A stretch of 64,000 nt of DNA from an uncultured Oceanospirillaceae bacterium (GTDB taxonomy: Bacteria; Pseudomonadota; Gammaproteobacteria; Pseudomonadales; Balneatricaceae), in the NCBI GenBank assembly GCA_913057435.1, contig CAJXNY010000011.1, forward strand, positions 1 to 64,000, written 5' to 3'. Below, one piece after another: positions 26,982-36,657 of the stretch. The notes beneath the pieces were generated by a model that saw nothing but the letters and a program-made list of their open reading frames with translations, ran no database searches and had not been told where the DNA came from. A program made the translations under genes and the position numbers. Within the stretch, counting starts at the first letter, position 1, and each line of letters opens with the position of its first letter.

Positions 26982-28334
26982 ATGTATGAATCATTCTTCG
27001 GGCTGAAGCAGGCTCCTTTTAAAATCACTCCGGATACCCGCACTTTTTTTGGGGGCGGTCGGCGTGAAGAGCTGCTTAATGCGCTGCTTTATACCATTCA
27101 GCGTGGCGAAGGGATCGTCAAGGTTGTTGGTGAGGTGGGCAGTGGTAAAACCACCTTGCTACGCAAGCTGGCCATAACACTAAAAAACAGTCCAGTCAGG
27201 CTGGTGTATATCAACAGCCCGAATATGCCAGCGCGCGATATTTTGATGTTTATCTGTAATGAGCTGGGCATCAAATATCAGAGCTCGGAGCCTAAATTTC
27301 AGCTGGTCGGGCGGTTACAGCAACACTTGCTGGATGGCCACGTCGCCGGTAAGCAGGTTGTGCTGCTGATTGATGAAGCCCAGGCAATGCCACTGGATAC
27401 CCTGGAAGAGATGCGGTTACTGAGTAACCTGGAGACAGAGGTAGATAAACTGCTGCAAATTGTCATGTTTGGTCAACCCGAGCTTGATGCATTGCTTGAT
27501 TCACCAGAAGTTCGCCAGATTAAGGATCGCATCGCGTTTTCTCTGACCATAGAGCCTTTTGAACGGCGTGAACTGAAAGAGTATCTGAACTTTCGACTAC
27601 GCGCAGCGGGCTATATTGGTAATGATCTTTTCTCCGAGTCGGTGGTGAGGAAGATTTATCGTCAGACACAGGGGTACCCGCGGCGGGTAAACTTGCTGGC
27701 TGATAAAATACTGCTGGCCGCGTTCTCTTCCGGTGGTCGGGAGATCACCGCAGTACTGGTAAATAAGGCCCTGGGCGAAAAAACTGCTAACAAAGGGGTA
27801 AGATTGCCCTATTGGAGTCTGGGGCTTTTTTTATTATTACTGTTAGCCCTGTTTTCCATGCAGTGGTTCTCCATTGAGATGGGGTCGCTGTTTAAATGGC
27901 AGCGCAGTGCTGTTGTTGCTCCCACGGTGAAGGAGTTGTCTGCACCGGCCTCTGCCCCAGAATTGCTTGCTTCAGACAATGTATGGCTAAGCCGTAACAG
28001 GAAGACATTGAAGTGGGTCCTCTCAAGTATTGAAAATGGGCATATTTACACTGTTCAGCTGATGAGTGTTCGCTACCAGGACGCCCAGGATTTTATTGAT
28101 AGTCAGGTGCTTGCTTCGTTAAAAGCACAGCTTCATGTCTATGGCTATGAAAAGGAAAAACAACAGGTCGCCGTTGTACTATTGGGTATCTTTACCACGC
28201 CGGAAATGGCCAGAGATATGTTGCAACGGCTACCTGCGGACATCGTTACGCGATATCGACCCTATGTACGTGCATTGTCTGATGTAAAATCTGAGCTGCA
28301 GGCGCGGGCGGTAGATCCCATGACTCATATTTGA
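26982..28334 (+). CDS. mshM: MshM/ExeA-like ATPase with C-terminal SPOR-like region
   Basis: The N-terminal ExeA/GspA-type AAA+ domain starts MYESFFGLKQAPFKITPD and has Walker A GEVGSGKTT (residues 50-58) and Walker B VVLLIDEAQAM. One membrane helix follows (YWSLGLFLLLLLALFSMQW, about residues 276-295). The C-terminal 100 residues resemble a peptidoglycan-binding SPOR domain (YTVQLMSVRYQDAQDF ... TTPEMARDML). ExeA-type proteins use ATP and bind peptidoglycan to help place the secretin. It begins the long msh-like cluster on the plus strand. The combination with a SPOR-like tail recalls DamX, so DamX-like is a second possible name. Confidence 0.85.
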   Translation: MYESFFGLKQAPFKITPDTRTFFGGGRREELLNALLYTIQRGEGIVKVVGEVGSGKTTLLRKLAITLKNSPVRLVYINSPNMPARDILMFICNELGIKYQSSEPKFQLVGRLQQHLLDGHVAGKQVVLLIDEAQAMPLDTLEEMRLLSNLETEVDKLLQIVMFGQPELDALLDSPEVRQIKDRIAFSLTIEPFERRELKEYLNFRLRAAGYIGNDLFSESVVRKIYRQTQGYPRRVNLLADKILLAAFSSGGREITAVLVNKALGEKTANKGVRLPYWSLGLFLLLLLALFSMQWFSIEMGSLFKWQRSAVVAPTVKELSAPASAPELLASDNVWLSRNRKTLKWVLSSIENGHIYTVQLMSVRYQDAQDFIDSQVLASLKAQLHVYGYEKEKQQVAVVLLGIFTTPEMARDMLQRLPADIVTRYRPYVRALSDVKSELQARAVDPMTHI

Positions 28335-28357
28335 AGCGGGACTTTGCTAGAGTGAAA

Positions 28358-30220
28358 ATGCCAGAAACTTTTCGATTGAATTATATGGTCAGGGGCATTG
28401 TGTTGCTGACCATTGCTAGCCTATGGACGGGCTGTACCTCTATGGACGGACTGGAGCCTATCGAGCAGCGCGAGTCTGGTAATGGCCACCTGACCCCTTC
28501 TGTACCTGAGATCGCCAACCTGCAAGAGATTCCGGATACGGTTGAAAACAGTATTTATCTGCCGGTGCCGGAACAGAAAGCGCCGTTAGAGCTATTTACC
28601 GTTTCGGCGGCTGATATTCCGGTCGCTGAACTGCTGTATTCATTGGCTCGCGATGCATCACTGGAACTGGATGTGTTTGATGGTGTGGTCGGGAATGTGA
28701 CCATTAATGCCATTGATCAGACGCTGCCAAATATTCTTAAGCGTATCTCTGAACAGGCTGGTCTGGTGTTTGAGTTGCGTGAAGGTTATCTGCTGGTGAA
28801 ACCTGACAAGCCGATCTGGCGTACCTATGAGGTGGATTACCTCAATGTTGAGCGCTCTGTGGACAGTCAGGTGGTACTCAACATGTCGGTATCGGCAGGT
28901 CCGGGTGAGTCTAACGATAACACCAATGGTTCCCAGACTGCGGTTTCCACCAAAGCAGAGTCCCGGTTCTGGGACAGCTTGTCAAAAAACCTGCTGGCGC
29001 AGGTGACTAGTGCCAAAGTCGAACGCATTAATGATCAGTTGCTACGTGAACGCGCCGCTTTTTATTCCGTGCAGACAGCGCCGCAACCTGCAGGAGGGGA
29101 GAACACTAACAGTACCCAGGATAATGATGATGGGGATAGTGGCTTATCATCCAGCGGTGACAGTTCATCGTCATCGAGCAGCGATAGCAGTTCGGACGCT
29201 ACGGAAGTCAGTGCTGAAAATGATGTGGCAATTAACCGCGAAGCCGGCGTTGTCTCTATTTTCACTGACAGTAAAACCCATGAGCAGCTACAGGTGTTTC
29301 TGGATCGGGTGATGCACCGTGTTCGTAAAGAGGTGCTAATTGAGGCCACGATTGTTGAGGTTGAGCTGTTTGATGACTTCCGCTCAGGTGTTGACTGGGC
29401 GGCGTTATCGCAGAACGGCAATTTCAAGATCAGCCAGTCGACAATCGGCAGTAACTTTGCCGATCTTGACTATACCGCGCTGGGCTCCGCTGTGTCGCCG
29501 ACCGACCTTAATGGAAGCTCCACGGGCACTTTTGGCCTGTTTGGCGGTGAGCTGGCGGTTAACCTGCAGATGGTGCAGCGCTATGGCGATACCCGCGTGC
29601 TTTCCAGCCCGAAAATTATGGCCATCAATAACCAGACTGCACTGCTGAAAGTCGTCGATAACCATGTCTATTTTGGCCTGTCGTGGGAGCGGGAAGAAGA
29701 TGATAACGGCCGGGTTGAAATTACCTATACCTCGGAGCTGAACACCGTACCGGTGGGTCTGATCATGAGCGTAACCCCGTTTATCAGCAGCAATGATGAG
29801 GTTACGCTCAGTGTGCGGCCAACGATCTCACGGATTGTCGGTTATGTGGACGATCCGGCTGTGCGGTTGGCAGCGGCCTCGCTGGCTAACTCGGATGATA
29901 TTAAGAGCAGCGTGCCGGTCATCCGTGAACGGGAAATGGAAGCGGTTCTGAAGGTGAAAAATGGTCAGACCGCAGTCATTGGTGGCCTGATGCAGGATAT
30001 TGATGATGATCAGCGCCAGGGGTTGCCTGGGTTGGAGCGAGTGCCTGGCCTTGGTAATGCCTTTGCCCAGCAGGGGAAAAATCGTAAGAAATCCGAGCTG
30101 GTGATCTTTATCCGGCCGATCATCGTTGAAGCCCCGGATGTTGAATATGGTGACCTGAAGGGGTTTCGTCAGTACCTGCCGGGTCAGCGTGCTGCTGCGC
30201 CTAAGAGAGGGGCATTCTGA
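28358..30220 (+). CDS. mshL: MSHA-type pilus secretin lipoprotein MshL
   Basis: MshL is the outer membrane secretin channel through which the pilus passes. A lipoprotein signal (lipobox LWTGC) is followed by an STN-like domain (LFTVSAADIPVAELLYSLAR), a Ser/Asp-rich linker near residues 255-290, and the secretin domain with VLSSPKIMAINNQTALLKVVDN, ETTVSMSVTP-like VGLIMSVTPF and QTAVIGGLMQD. The start is uncertain: ATG 28358 is used here; TTG 28331, GTG 28352 and ATG 28385 are in frame. It overlaps or abuts mshM, and its stop overlaps the start of the TPR gene. Confidence 0.88.
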   Translation: MPETFRLNYMVRGIVLLTIASLWTGCTSMDGLEPIEQRESGNGHLTPSVPEIANLQEIPDTVENSIYLPVPEQKAPLELFTVSAADIPVAELLYSLARDASLELDVFDGVVGNVTINAIDQTLPNILKRISEQAGLVFELREGYLLVKPDKPIWRTYEVDYLNVERSVDSQVVLNMSVSAGPGESNDNTNGSQTAVSTKAESRFWDSLSKNLLAQVTSAKVERINDQLLRERAAFYSVQTAPQPAGGENTNSTQDNDDGDSGLSSSGDSSSSSSSDSSSDATEVSAENDVAINREAGVVSIFTDSKTHEQLQVFLDRVMHRVRKEVLIEATIVEVELFDDFRSGVDWAALSQNGNFKISQSTIGSNFADLDYTALGSAVSPTDLNGSSTGTFGLFGGELAVNLQMVQRYGDTRVLSSPKIMAINNQTALLKVVDNHVYFGLSWEREEDDNGRVEITYTSELNTVPVGLIMSVTPFISSNDEVTLSVRPTISRIVGYVDDPAVRLAAASLANSDDIKSSVPVIREREMEAVLKVKNGQTAVIGGLMQDIDDDQRQGLPGLERVPGLGNAFAQQGKNRKKSELVIFIRPIIVEAPDVEYGDLKGFRQYLPGQRAAAPKRGAF

Positions 30221-32232
30221 TGAGTCTGTTGCTGGATGCGCTCAAAAAAGCAGCGGAAGAAAAACAGCGCATGGGCACGGATGCACCGGCACCGGTACGC
30301 CCGCGGCCGCAGTCAGCGGAGAATAATGGCCAGAGTGGCACTCAGCTGCTGAGCTTGTTGCAGGGCAAAGACCAGGGGCATGAGCTGGATAATGTCGATG
30401 GGTTTGAGCCCTTTGAGGATGAGGATACGGGTAAAAGTGGCTTTTCCCTCAGTCTGATCGATGAAGGGGACGAATCGCTCGACAAGCTTGGTTTTAAAGA
30501 GCAACCGTTGCCCGAACCCGAACCCGAACCCGAACCCGAACCCGAACCCGAACCCGAACCCGAACCCAATCCACTGGCTTCATTTACCCTTGAATTGCTT
30601 GATGACGATGAAGCCTTGCCTGAGGTAGCAGCTGCACAGCCAGGGCAGGCTGCAACCCCGGCATCGGTGACAACCAGCCTGACATTGCTGGATGATGATG
30701 AATTTGAATCGATAGAGTCTGCCGTCCCCCAGGAGCCCTCTCAGGCAGCATCAGATAGCGCTGTTCCGTCGATAGAGGCGGTCTCTGAGGGCCACTCTAC
30801 TGTTCAGAAAACAGTGGTGAACGGGCCAGAAGAAACCATTGTTGAGCCTTTGCCCCAGGTGTCAGCCACGCCTGAAGCTGTACAAGCGCCCATTGTGGAG
30901 GCCGAGGCGGTGACAAACGAGGCACCACAAACAACCGTGCCAGAAACGAAAGGCCTGGTTGAAGTGGCACCGTCTCCGGCTGAGGTTGTACCGGAGCAGG
31001 TGACTTCGGCTGAATCTGACCCGCCCCGTCGTCCTGATAACCAGGCCCCGGCGTTCGATGCCGCACCGGAAATGGTGCTTAATGCCCTGCAACGCCGTCG
31101 TCGTCGTCGGCGTGTGCTGGTACTGTCTGTGCTGTTATCGATTGGTTTGACTGCTGGTGGCTGGGGTTATCTGATGTACGAAGAGCAGCTGCAACAGAAT
31201 AGCCAGCTATTAGCGCGTTATAAGCAGCCGGCCAGTATGCGGCCAAGTACACCGGTTGCCCCGCTGCCCCAGGCAGTGGCTGAGGGCGTATCATCAGTCA
31301 GGCAAGGGGTCTCGCCTGGTGTCACCCGCTCCACGGACACCACTACAACGGAATCTCGTACAGAAGCCAGTACAGTAGTGGCGACTCCTGAATCTACAGC
31401 TGTGACATCAGCGGTTATTACGTCTGAAGCGTCGGTGGCTAAGGCGGTTGAAACAGCGTTGGAGGCGGACCGTGCGGCCAGCAAAAGTGGCTCCGTTACG
31501 TTACAGGGTGAGCCTGGTTCAGGTGTGCTGAAATCGGCGGGAACCGACGCTTATGCTGGCGTTGCTAAGGGCACCGGGCGGGTCACGGTTAAACGAACGG
31601 TGATGGAGAAGGGCATTCTGGAAAGCGAGCCCAGGATGGGTATTGAGCGCCGTCACACCGAGGCACGGGTACTGTCGGCCTATCGTGCTTTCCAGGACGG
31701 CGACCTGAAAACGGCCCTGAAACTTTATCAGCAAGCCTTAGCAGAAGATCCGTTTAGTCGTGATGCGGTGATGGGGCTAGCGGCAATTGCGGCCACTGAG
31801 CGTGATTTTGGCAAGGCGGCGTACTACTACAAACAGCTGCTGGACTATGATCCGACGGATGACTCTGCTTTCGAAGGACTGATTGGTTTACCCGATACCG
31901 GGCTGGACCTGGTCGATATGGAATCCCGGTTACGCAACTATCTGGCGAGTAACCCCGATAGTGCTCGTGCACAGGCCCGGCTGGGGCGGACGATGGCGAG
32001 GCAGAAACGCTGGCATGAAGCTCAGCAAGCCTTTTTTAATGCCCACCGGCTGAACCCGGCGCAAGCCTCCTATGCCTTGAATGTGGCAATTGCGCTGGAT
32101 CACCTGCGCAAATACAGCGTTGCCCGACGTTACTATGAGCAGGCATTGATGCTGGGCTCTCAGTCAGGTAGCGGTATCAACATAGCATCGGTGCGTCAGC
32201 GGCTGGATGCCCTGGGCCAGTTGGGGAATTAG
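30220..32232 (+). CDS. mshN: MshN-like TPR protein with Pro-Glu repeat
   Basis: A 670-residue protein: cytoplasmic N-terminal part beginning MSLLLDALKKAAEEKQRMG (typical of MshN and related proteins), a long acidic, Pro/Glu/Ala-rich segment with a run of Pro-Glu dipeptides at residues about 98-115, an Arg-rich stretch (RRRRRRVLVL) before one membrane helix at about 299-318, a Ser/Thr-rich linker, and TPR repeats from about residue 480 to the end (AYRAFQDGDLKTALKLYQQA). It is likely a periplasm-facing assembly factor for the pilus. The start overlaps the mshL stop by one base. Confidence 0.82.
   Translation: MSLLLDALKKAAEEKQRMGTDAPAPVRPRPQSAENNGQSGTQLLSLLQGKDQGHELDNVDGFEPFEDEDTGKSGFSLSLIDEGDESLDKLGFKEQPLPEPEPEPEPEPEPEPEPEPNPLASFTLELLDDDEALPEVAAAQPGQAATPASVTTSLTLLDDDEFESIESAVPQEPSQAASDSAVPSIEAVSEGHSTVQKTVVNGPEETIVEPLPQVSATPEAVQAPIVEAEAVTNEAPQTTVPETKGLVEVAPSPAEVVPEQVTSAESDPPRRPDNQAPAFDAAPEMVLNALQRRRRRRRVLVLSVLLSIGLTAGGWGYLMYEEQLQQNSQLLARYKQPASMRPSTPVAPLPQAVAEGVSSVRQGVSPGVTRSTDTTTTESRTEASTVVATPESTAVTSAVITSEASVAKAVETALEADRAASKSGSVTLQGEPGSGVLKSAGTDAYAGVAKGTGRVTVKRTVMEKGILESEPRMGIERRHTEARVLSAYRAFQDGDLKTALKLYQQALAEDPFSRDAVMGLAAIAATERDFGKAAYYYKQLLDYDPTDDSAFEGLIGLPDTGLDLVDMESRLRNYLASNPDSARAQARLGRTMARQKRWHEAQQAFFNAHRLNPAQASYALNVAIALDHLRKYSVARRYYEQALMLGSQSGSGINIASVRQRLDALGQLGN
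30511..30564 (+). repeat. Hexanucleotide microsatellite in mshN
   Basis: Nine perfect tandem copies of CCCGAA encode (Pro-Glu)9 inside mshN, followed by CCCAAT. Because the unit is six bases, slippage would change the length of the linker without shifting the frame. Confidence 0.95.
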
Positions 32233-32235
32233 ACG

Positions 32236-33927
32236 ATGGCCAAGCCAAAACGACTCGGCGATCAGCTGCTCGAAAAAGGCATCATTAACCAGGATCAGCT
32301 GGAAATTGCGCTGTATGAACAGCGTCGCAGTGGTAGCCGACTGGGTGAGGTACTTTTCTCCTTAGGCTTTCTCACCCCACAACAGATGCAGGAAAGTGTC
32401 AGTGAGTCGGTGGGGATTACCTCACTGGATCTCAAGACCATTGTGCCTGATGCCCAGGCCCTGAAGCTGCTTGACGAGCGCTTTGCCCGCGCCAATACCG
32501 TATTGCCGATCGATTTTGACGAAGAGGCAAAGCGGGTACGAGTTGCCGCGACCAACCCTGATAACATCATGCTAATCGACCGTTTGCGTCGTCAGGTAGG
32601 GACGGGCATCAGTGTGGTCCCCCTGCTGGCCAATGAGCGGGATATCAGCGATGCCATCGATCAGTACTATGGCTATGAACTGTCGATTGACGGCATTCTG
32701 CGCGAACTTGAGTCAGGTACTGTTGATCTCAATGCCGGGGCGCTGGATGAATATGCACAGCCAATGGTACGGCTGGTGGACAGCCTGTTGACGGACGCGG
32801 TTAAGCGTGGAGCTTCGGATATTCACTTTGAGCCAGAAGAATTCTTTGTCCGCATCCGTTACCGTATCGATGGTGTTTTACGGCAGGTGCGATTGCTGCA
32901 GAAAGGTTTCTGGTCGGCCATGCTGGTGCGCCTTAAGGTTATCTCCGATATGGATATTGCCGAATCCCGCTTGCCTCAGGATGGCCGTATTACCCTGACG
33001 GTCTCCGGGCGTAAAATCGACTTTCGTGCCTCCGCACAGCCGACCAGCCACGGCGAGAACTTTGTGCTGCGTATCCTGGATCGGGAAAAAGGTATCGTGC
33101 CGCTGGAGAAACTGGATCTTGAACCCGACTCGCTCGACCAGGTGCGGCTGATGATCTCCCGGCCAACCGGTATTGTGCTGGTGACCGGGCCGACTGGCTC
33201 GGGTAAAACTACCACCCTGTATTCTGTGCTCAACGAGCTGAACAAGGTGGATGTGAACATCATGACACTGGAAGATCCGGTGGAATACCCGATGACCATG
33301 ATCCGCCAGACCAGTATTAACGAAGGAGCGGGCATGGACTTCGCGGCCGGGATTCGCTCGCTGATGCGTCAGGACCCCGACATCATCCTGCTGGGTGAGA
33401 TCCGTGATCAGGAAACGGCAGAGATGGCCCTGCGCGCGGCAATGACCGGTCATAAAGTCTTTGCCACCCTGCATGCCAATTCCGCCATGGGTTCTATTCC
33501 CCGGCTGTTTGATATTGGTGTAAAACCCACCATCCTCAGTACCAATATTGCAGGCATCATCGCCCAGCGGCTGGTGCGAAAACTCTGTACTCATTGCCGT
33601 AAACCGCACCCGGCTGAAGCGTTTGAACGCCAGCTGCTACACGTGGACGCCGACAGTGAGCTGCAGCTGTATGAGCCAGAGGGTTGTGAACGCTGTACTT
33701 TCAGTGGCTATAAAGGGCGGCTGGCGATTATGGAGACCGTCCGCTTCGATAATGAAATGGATGATATGTTACTGCAGCAGGCCTCTTACAAAGAGCTGCA
33801 GGCAGTGGTGGAGCGTAAAGGCTACCTGTCACTGGCGGAGGCGGGTATTCGCCGAGTCATCCGGGGCGAAACATCACTGGAAGAACTGGGCCGCGTGGTG
33901 GATCTGACCGAACGGCTGGGAGGCTGA
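32236..33927 (+). CDS. mshE: Pilus extension ATPase MshE (GspE/PilB family)
   Basis: MshE powers pilus extension from the cytoplasm. It has an N-terminal MshEN domain (GDQLLEKGIINQDQLEIALYE ... RLGEVLFSLGF), which in MshE binds cyclic-di-GMP, and a GspE ATPase domain with Walker A GPTGSGKTTT (residues 318-327), Asp box, Walker B DIILLGEIRDQETAEMAL, His box ATLHANSA and a C-terminal tetracysteine zinc site (CTHCRKP ... CERCTFSGYKGR). The presence of RLGEVLF and LGFLTPQQ segments suggests c-di-GMP control; this is inference from the family. Confidence 0.93.
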   Translation: MAKPKRLGDQLLEKGIINQDQLEIALYEQRRSGSRLGEVLFSLGFLTPQQMQESVSESVGITSLDLKTIVPDAQALKLLDERFARANTVLPIDFDEEAKRVRVAATNPDNIMLIDRLRRQVGTGISVVPLLANERDISDAIDQYYGYELSIDGILRELESGTVDLNAGALDEYAQPMVRLVDSLLTDAVKRGASDIHFEPEEFFVRIRYRIDGVLRQVRLLQKGFWSAMLVRLKVISDMDIAESRLPQDGRITLTVSGRKIDFRASAQPTSHGENFVLRILDREKGIVPLEKLDLEPDSLDQVRLMISRPTGIVLVTGPTGSGKTTTLYSVLNELNKVDVNIMTLEDPVEYPMTMIRQTSINEGAGMDFAAGIRSLMRQDPDIILLGEIRDQETAEMALRAAMTGHKVFATLHANSAMGSIPRLFDIGVKPTILSTNIAGIIAQRLVRKLCTHCRKPHPAEAFERQLLHVDADSELQLYEPEGCERCTFSGYKGRLAIMETVRFDNEMDDMLLQQASYKELQAVVERKGYLSLAEAGIRRVIRGETSLEELGRVVDLTERLGG

Positions 33928-33932
33928 TTACG

Positions 33933-35141
33933 ATGGCTAAGATAAGAAACTACCTGTACGTCGGTATTGATAGCGCAGGCTCCCGGATTAATGGCACCGG
34001 CCGTGCAGCTTCGGAGCAGGAACTGGAATTGCGTCTGGCTAAAGGTGGCGTTGATATTCTCAGTATCAAGGAGCAGCGCAGTCTTAACATCAGCTTCGGT
34101 GGGGCGCGGGTCACACTGCGTGACATCGTGGCGCTGACCATTCAGCTGGAGCAGTTACTGCGCGCGGGCCTGTCGCTGATGGATGTGCTCAACGATATGG
34201 CAGCCTCGACCGAAAATCGTGCTCTGCGAGAGATTCTCAGTGATATCTACGACCAGATGGCCGGCGGTAAATCGTTTTCCGATGCGCTGGCCGCCTATCC
34301 GCAGCACTTTGACAAGGTGTTTATCTACCTGGTCAAAGTCGGTGAAGACAGTGGCAGCCTGGAGCAGACCCTGAGTCAGCTGGCCGATATGAAAAAATGG
34401 CAGGATGAGCTGCAGTCCAAAGCTAAAAAAATCATGATTTACCCTACCATCCTGTTGGTGGTGATCACTGCTGTGTTTATGTTCATGATGGTGTTTGTGG
34501 TACCCGACATCGTCAAGTTTGTGACCGATATGGGCGGTGAACTGGGGCCTTCGACGGTGGCGCTGATTGCCACCTCGGAGTTCGTGGTTAACTGCTGGTA
34601 TCTCATTCTGACGATGCCTGTTGTGCTGGTGGTTAGCATCAAAGTTCTGCTTAAACACTCGGCCGGGTTTCGCTTTGGCTGGGATCGGATGATCCTCAAG
34701 CTGCCACTGTTTGGTGAGATCATTCGCAAGATTAAACTTGCCCGCATGGCCAACACCATCGGTGTGATGTACTCCTCGGGAATTTCATTGCCCGATATTA
34801 TCCGTCGGGTTCGAAATATTATGGGTAATGCGGTATTGGAACGGGCGCTGGACCGGGTAGGTGCATCTATTAATGATGGGCGCTCTATTCATGAGAGCTT
34901 CGAACTGACCAACGAGTTTCCGCCGCTGGTTACCCGCATGATTCGGGTGGGGGAAAATACCGGCCGGATGGATGAAGCGATGACCAATATCAGCTATTTC
35001 TATGACCGCGAAGCCAAGGAAATGATTGAGCGGATCGAGCCTGCGATAGAGCCACTGCTGACGATTACCATGGCGATCATTATTGGCTGGGTAATGTCAG
35101 CTGTCCTTGGTCCGGTTTACGACATCATTACTCAGATATAA
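33933..35141 (+). CDS. mshG: Pilus inner-membrane platform protein MshG (GspF/PilC family)
   Basis: MshG is the inner membrane platform on which the pilus is built. It carries two T2SF domains (LRDIVALTIQLEQLLRAGLSLMDVLNDM and MANTIGVMYSSGISLPDIIRRVRN) and three predicted helices (IMIYPTILLVVITAVFMFMMVFV, WYLILTMPVVLVVSIKVLL, PLLTITMAIIIGWVMSAVLG). Length 402 is normal. It follows mshE by five bases. Confidence 0.95.
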   Translation: MAKIRNYLYVGIDSAGSRINGTGRAASEQELELRLAKGGVDILSIKEQRSLNISFGGARVTLRDIVALTIQLEQLLRAGLSLMDVLNDMAASTENRALREILSDIYDQMAGGKSFSDALAAYPQHFDKVFIYLVKVGEDSGSLEQTLSQLADMKKWQDELQSKAKKIMIYPTILLVVITAVFMFMMVFVVPDIVKFVTDMGGELGPSTVALIATSEFVVNCWYLILTMPVVLVVSIKVLLKHSAGFRFGWDRMILKLPLFGEIIRKIKLARMANTIGVMYSSGISLPDIIRRVRNIMGNAVLERALDRVGASINDGRSIHESFELTNEFPPLVTRMIRVGENTGRMDEAMTNISYFYDREAKEMIERIEPAIEPLLTITMAIIIGWVMSAVLGPVYDIITQI

Positions 35142-35151
35142 GAGAACGCCT

Positions 35152-36657
35152 GTGAGACTGTTGATCTGCCTGTCCAATGCCGAACTGACGCTGGTGGCCA
35201 CGGAAGGCCGTCAGTTATTGCGGCGTCTGGAGCTGGGTTGCCCGTTTACCATGACCGACGTTGTGGAAGTACTGAGTGATATTCCAGCGGGCGTCTCCGT
35301 GAACCTGATGGTTGACCTGATCGACGAAGACCGCTTCACCGAATCTGTCGCCCGGGTGATGCCCTGGGAGCAGGATACCCTGCTTAAGCGGATGTTGCGA
35401 CGTCGTAAAGGGAATGAGGCGCTATTGTATACCCGTTGGGTAGGCAGCCAGAAAACCGCCGAAGGGCGGGCAGAAAAGCAGGCCCAGGTGGTAGGGCTCA
35501 GTGATACTCGTGCGCTTGATATACTGATCGCCGGGCTGGAAAAACTGGCGCTGCAAGTGACCCATATCCACTCCCTGTCGGAATTGATTGCAACGGCCTG
35601 TATGGGCCGAAAGCTGGGAAAGAGTGGTTCAGATAAGGCTGAAATACTATTGATTAAAACGGCTGACAAAATCTATCGTCAAATTTTGGTGGTAGAGGGC
35701 GTTGTCCGATTGAGCCGTCAGGTATTGCTGGGCAGTGATGACCCTGCAGAGCTAAGAGAAGAGCAGGCCGGTTTTGAACGTTTCATTATGGTGCAACGAC
35801 TGGTGCCGTTTGGTCAGCAGTTTCGTTACACCCTGATTGGCTGGGATCAGATGGAGCTGGCATGGTTGCGAGGGGCCTGTAATCTGAATGACCAGACTGA
35901 GGTGATTGAAAAAGCGGTTGGTTTGGGAACTCAGGGTAATGCGGGTCTGCTAAGGGACTATCCAGCGCTGGCGCTGGTGCTGAATCATTTCACTCGAGGC
36001 TGGCCTGGGTCCCACTATAAACCCGCTCCCTATTTGGCGATGCGTAAGCAGTTTCTGATTCGCCGATCACTCTGGCTCAGTTCGCTGTTACTGATGGCCA
36101 GCAGCCTGTTGTTTGCGGTAGCACTGGTGGTAAAAACGTTTAATCACCAAAGTATTTTGCTGGACATGTCACACCTGGAAAAACGTTATATGTTGCAGGC
36201 GCGGAGATATGAAGCAAAGGCCAATCTGCCTGCCCGGGCCGATGATGTGAAGGACAGCACTGAATTTGTTGAAGCTATACTGGCGCAGCGAGACTTACCC
36301 GGGCTAGCGACCAGTCTGGTCAATGTCAGCCAGGTCCTGAAGCAGTATCCTGAGTTTCGACTGAAATCAGTGATCTGGGAACGACCCGAGCTACACCTGC
36401 TCGGCCAGCAGAAGCTGATATTGAGTGTGTCAATTAAAACGGAGCCTGACACTTCGCTGAAGATCCTGAGTGGCCGGCTGACGGCGGTGATGCAGGCGAT
36501 TGAGACCCTGCCCGGGGTGAACAAAGCGGAACGTGGCAATCTGGATATTGATGCCGGTACCGATAGTGATTTGAGTATCAATCTGGCGGATCAGGAAGGC
36601 CGCGAACATGAATTTGAAGTCAGGATTGAGCTGAAATATGAAACAGAAAAATCCTGA
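35152..36657 (+). CDS. mshI: MshI-like protein: PilM-type domain fused to PilN-type domain
   Basis: A 501-residue protein with a cytoplasmic N-terminal part (VRLLICLSNAELTLVATEGR ...) in the position of PilM, one membrane helix (IRRSLWLSSLLLMASSLLFAVALVV, about residues 302-324) and a periplasmic C-terminal part with a PilN-like layout (GTDSDLSINLADQEGREHEFEVRIELK). MshI/GspL proteins link the ATPase to periplasmic assembly proteins. The GTG start at 35152 is chosen because AGAGA lies six bases before it; an ATG inside mshG (35107) would add 15 residues. I cannot confirm actin-like motifs, so the PilM relation is weak. Confidence 0.7.
   Translation: MRLLICLSNAELTLVATEGRQLLRRLELGCPFTMTDVVEVLSDIPAGVSVNLMVDLIDEDRFTESVARVMPWEQDTLLKRMLRRRKGNEALLYTRWVGSQKTAEGRAEKQAQVVGLSDTRALDILIAGLEKLALQVTHIHSLSELIATACMGRKLGKSGSDKAEILLIKTADKIYRQILVVEGVVRLSRQVLLGSDDPAELREEQAGFERFIMVQRLVPFGQQFRYTLIGWDQMELAWLRGACNLNDQTEVIEKAVGLGTQGNAGLLRDYPALALVLNHFTRGWPGSHYKPAPYLAMRKQFLIRRSLWLSSLLLMASSLLFAVALVVKTFNHQSILLDMSHLEKRYMLQARRYEAKANLPARADDVKDSTEFVEAILAQRDLPGLATSLVNVSQVLKQYPEFRLKSVIWERPELHLLGQQKLILSVSIKTEPDTSLKILSGRLTAVMQAIETLPGVNKAERGNLDIDAGTDSDLSINLADQEGREHEFEVRIELKYETEKS

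Noticed and set aside
30342..30569. Gly-Ser repeat protein on the minus strand
   Set aside because: It is the antisense reading of the CCCGAA repeat in mshN and has no other coding support.
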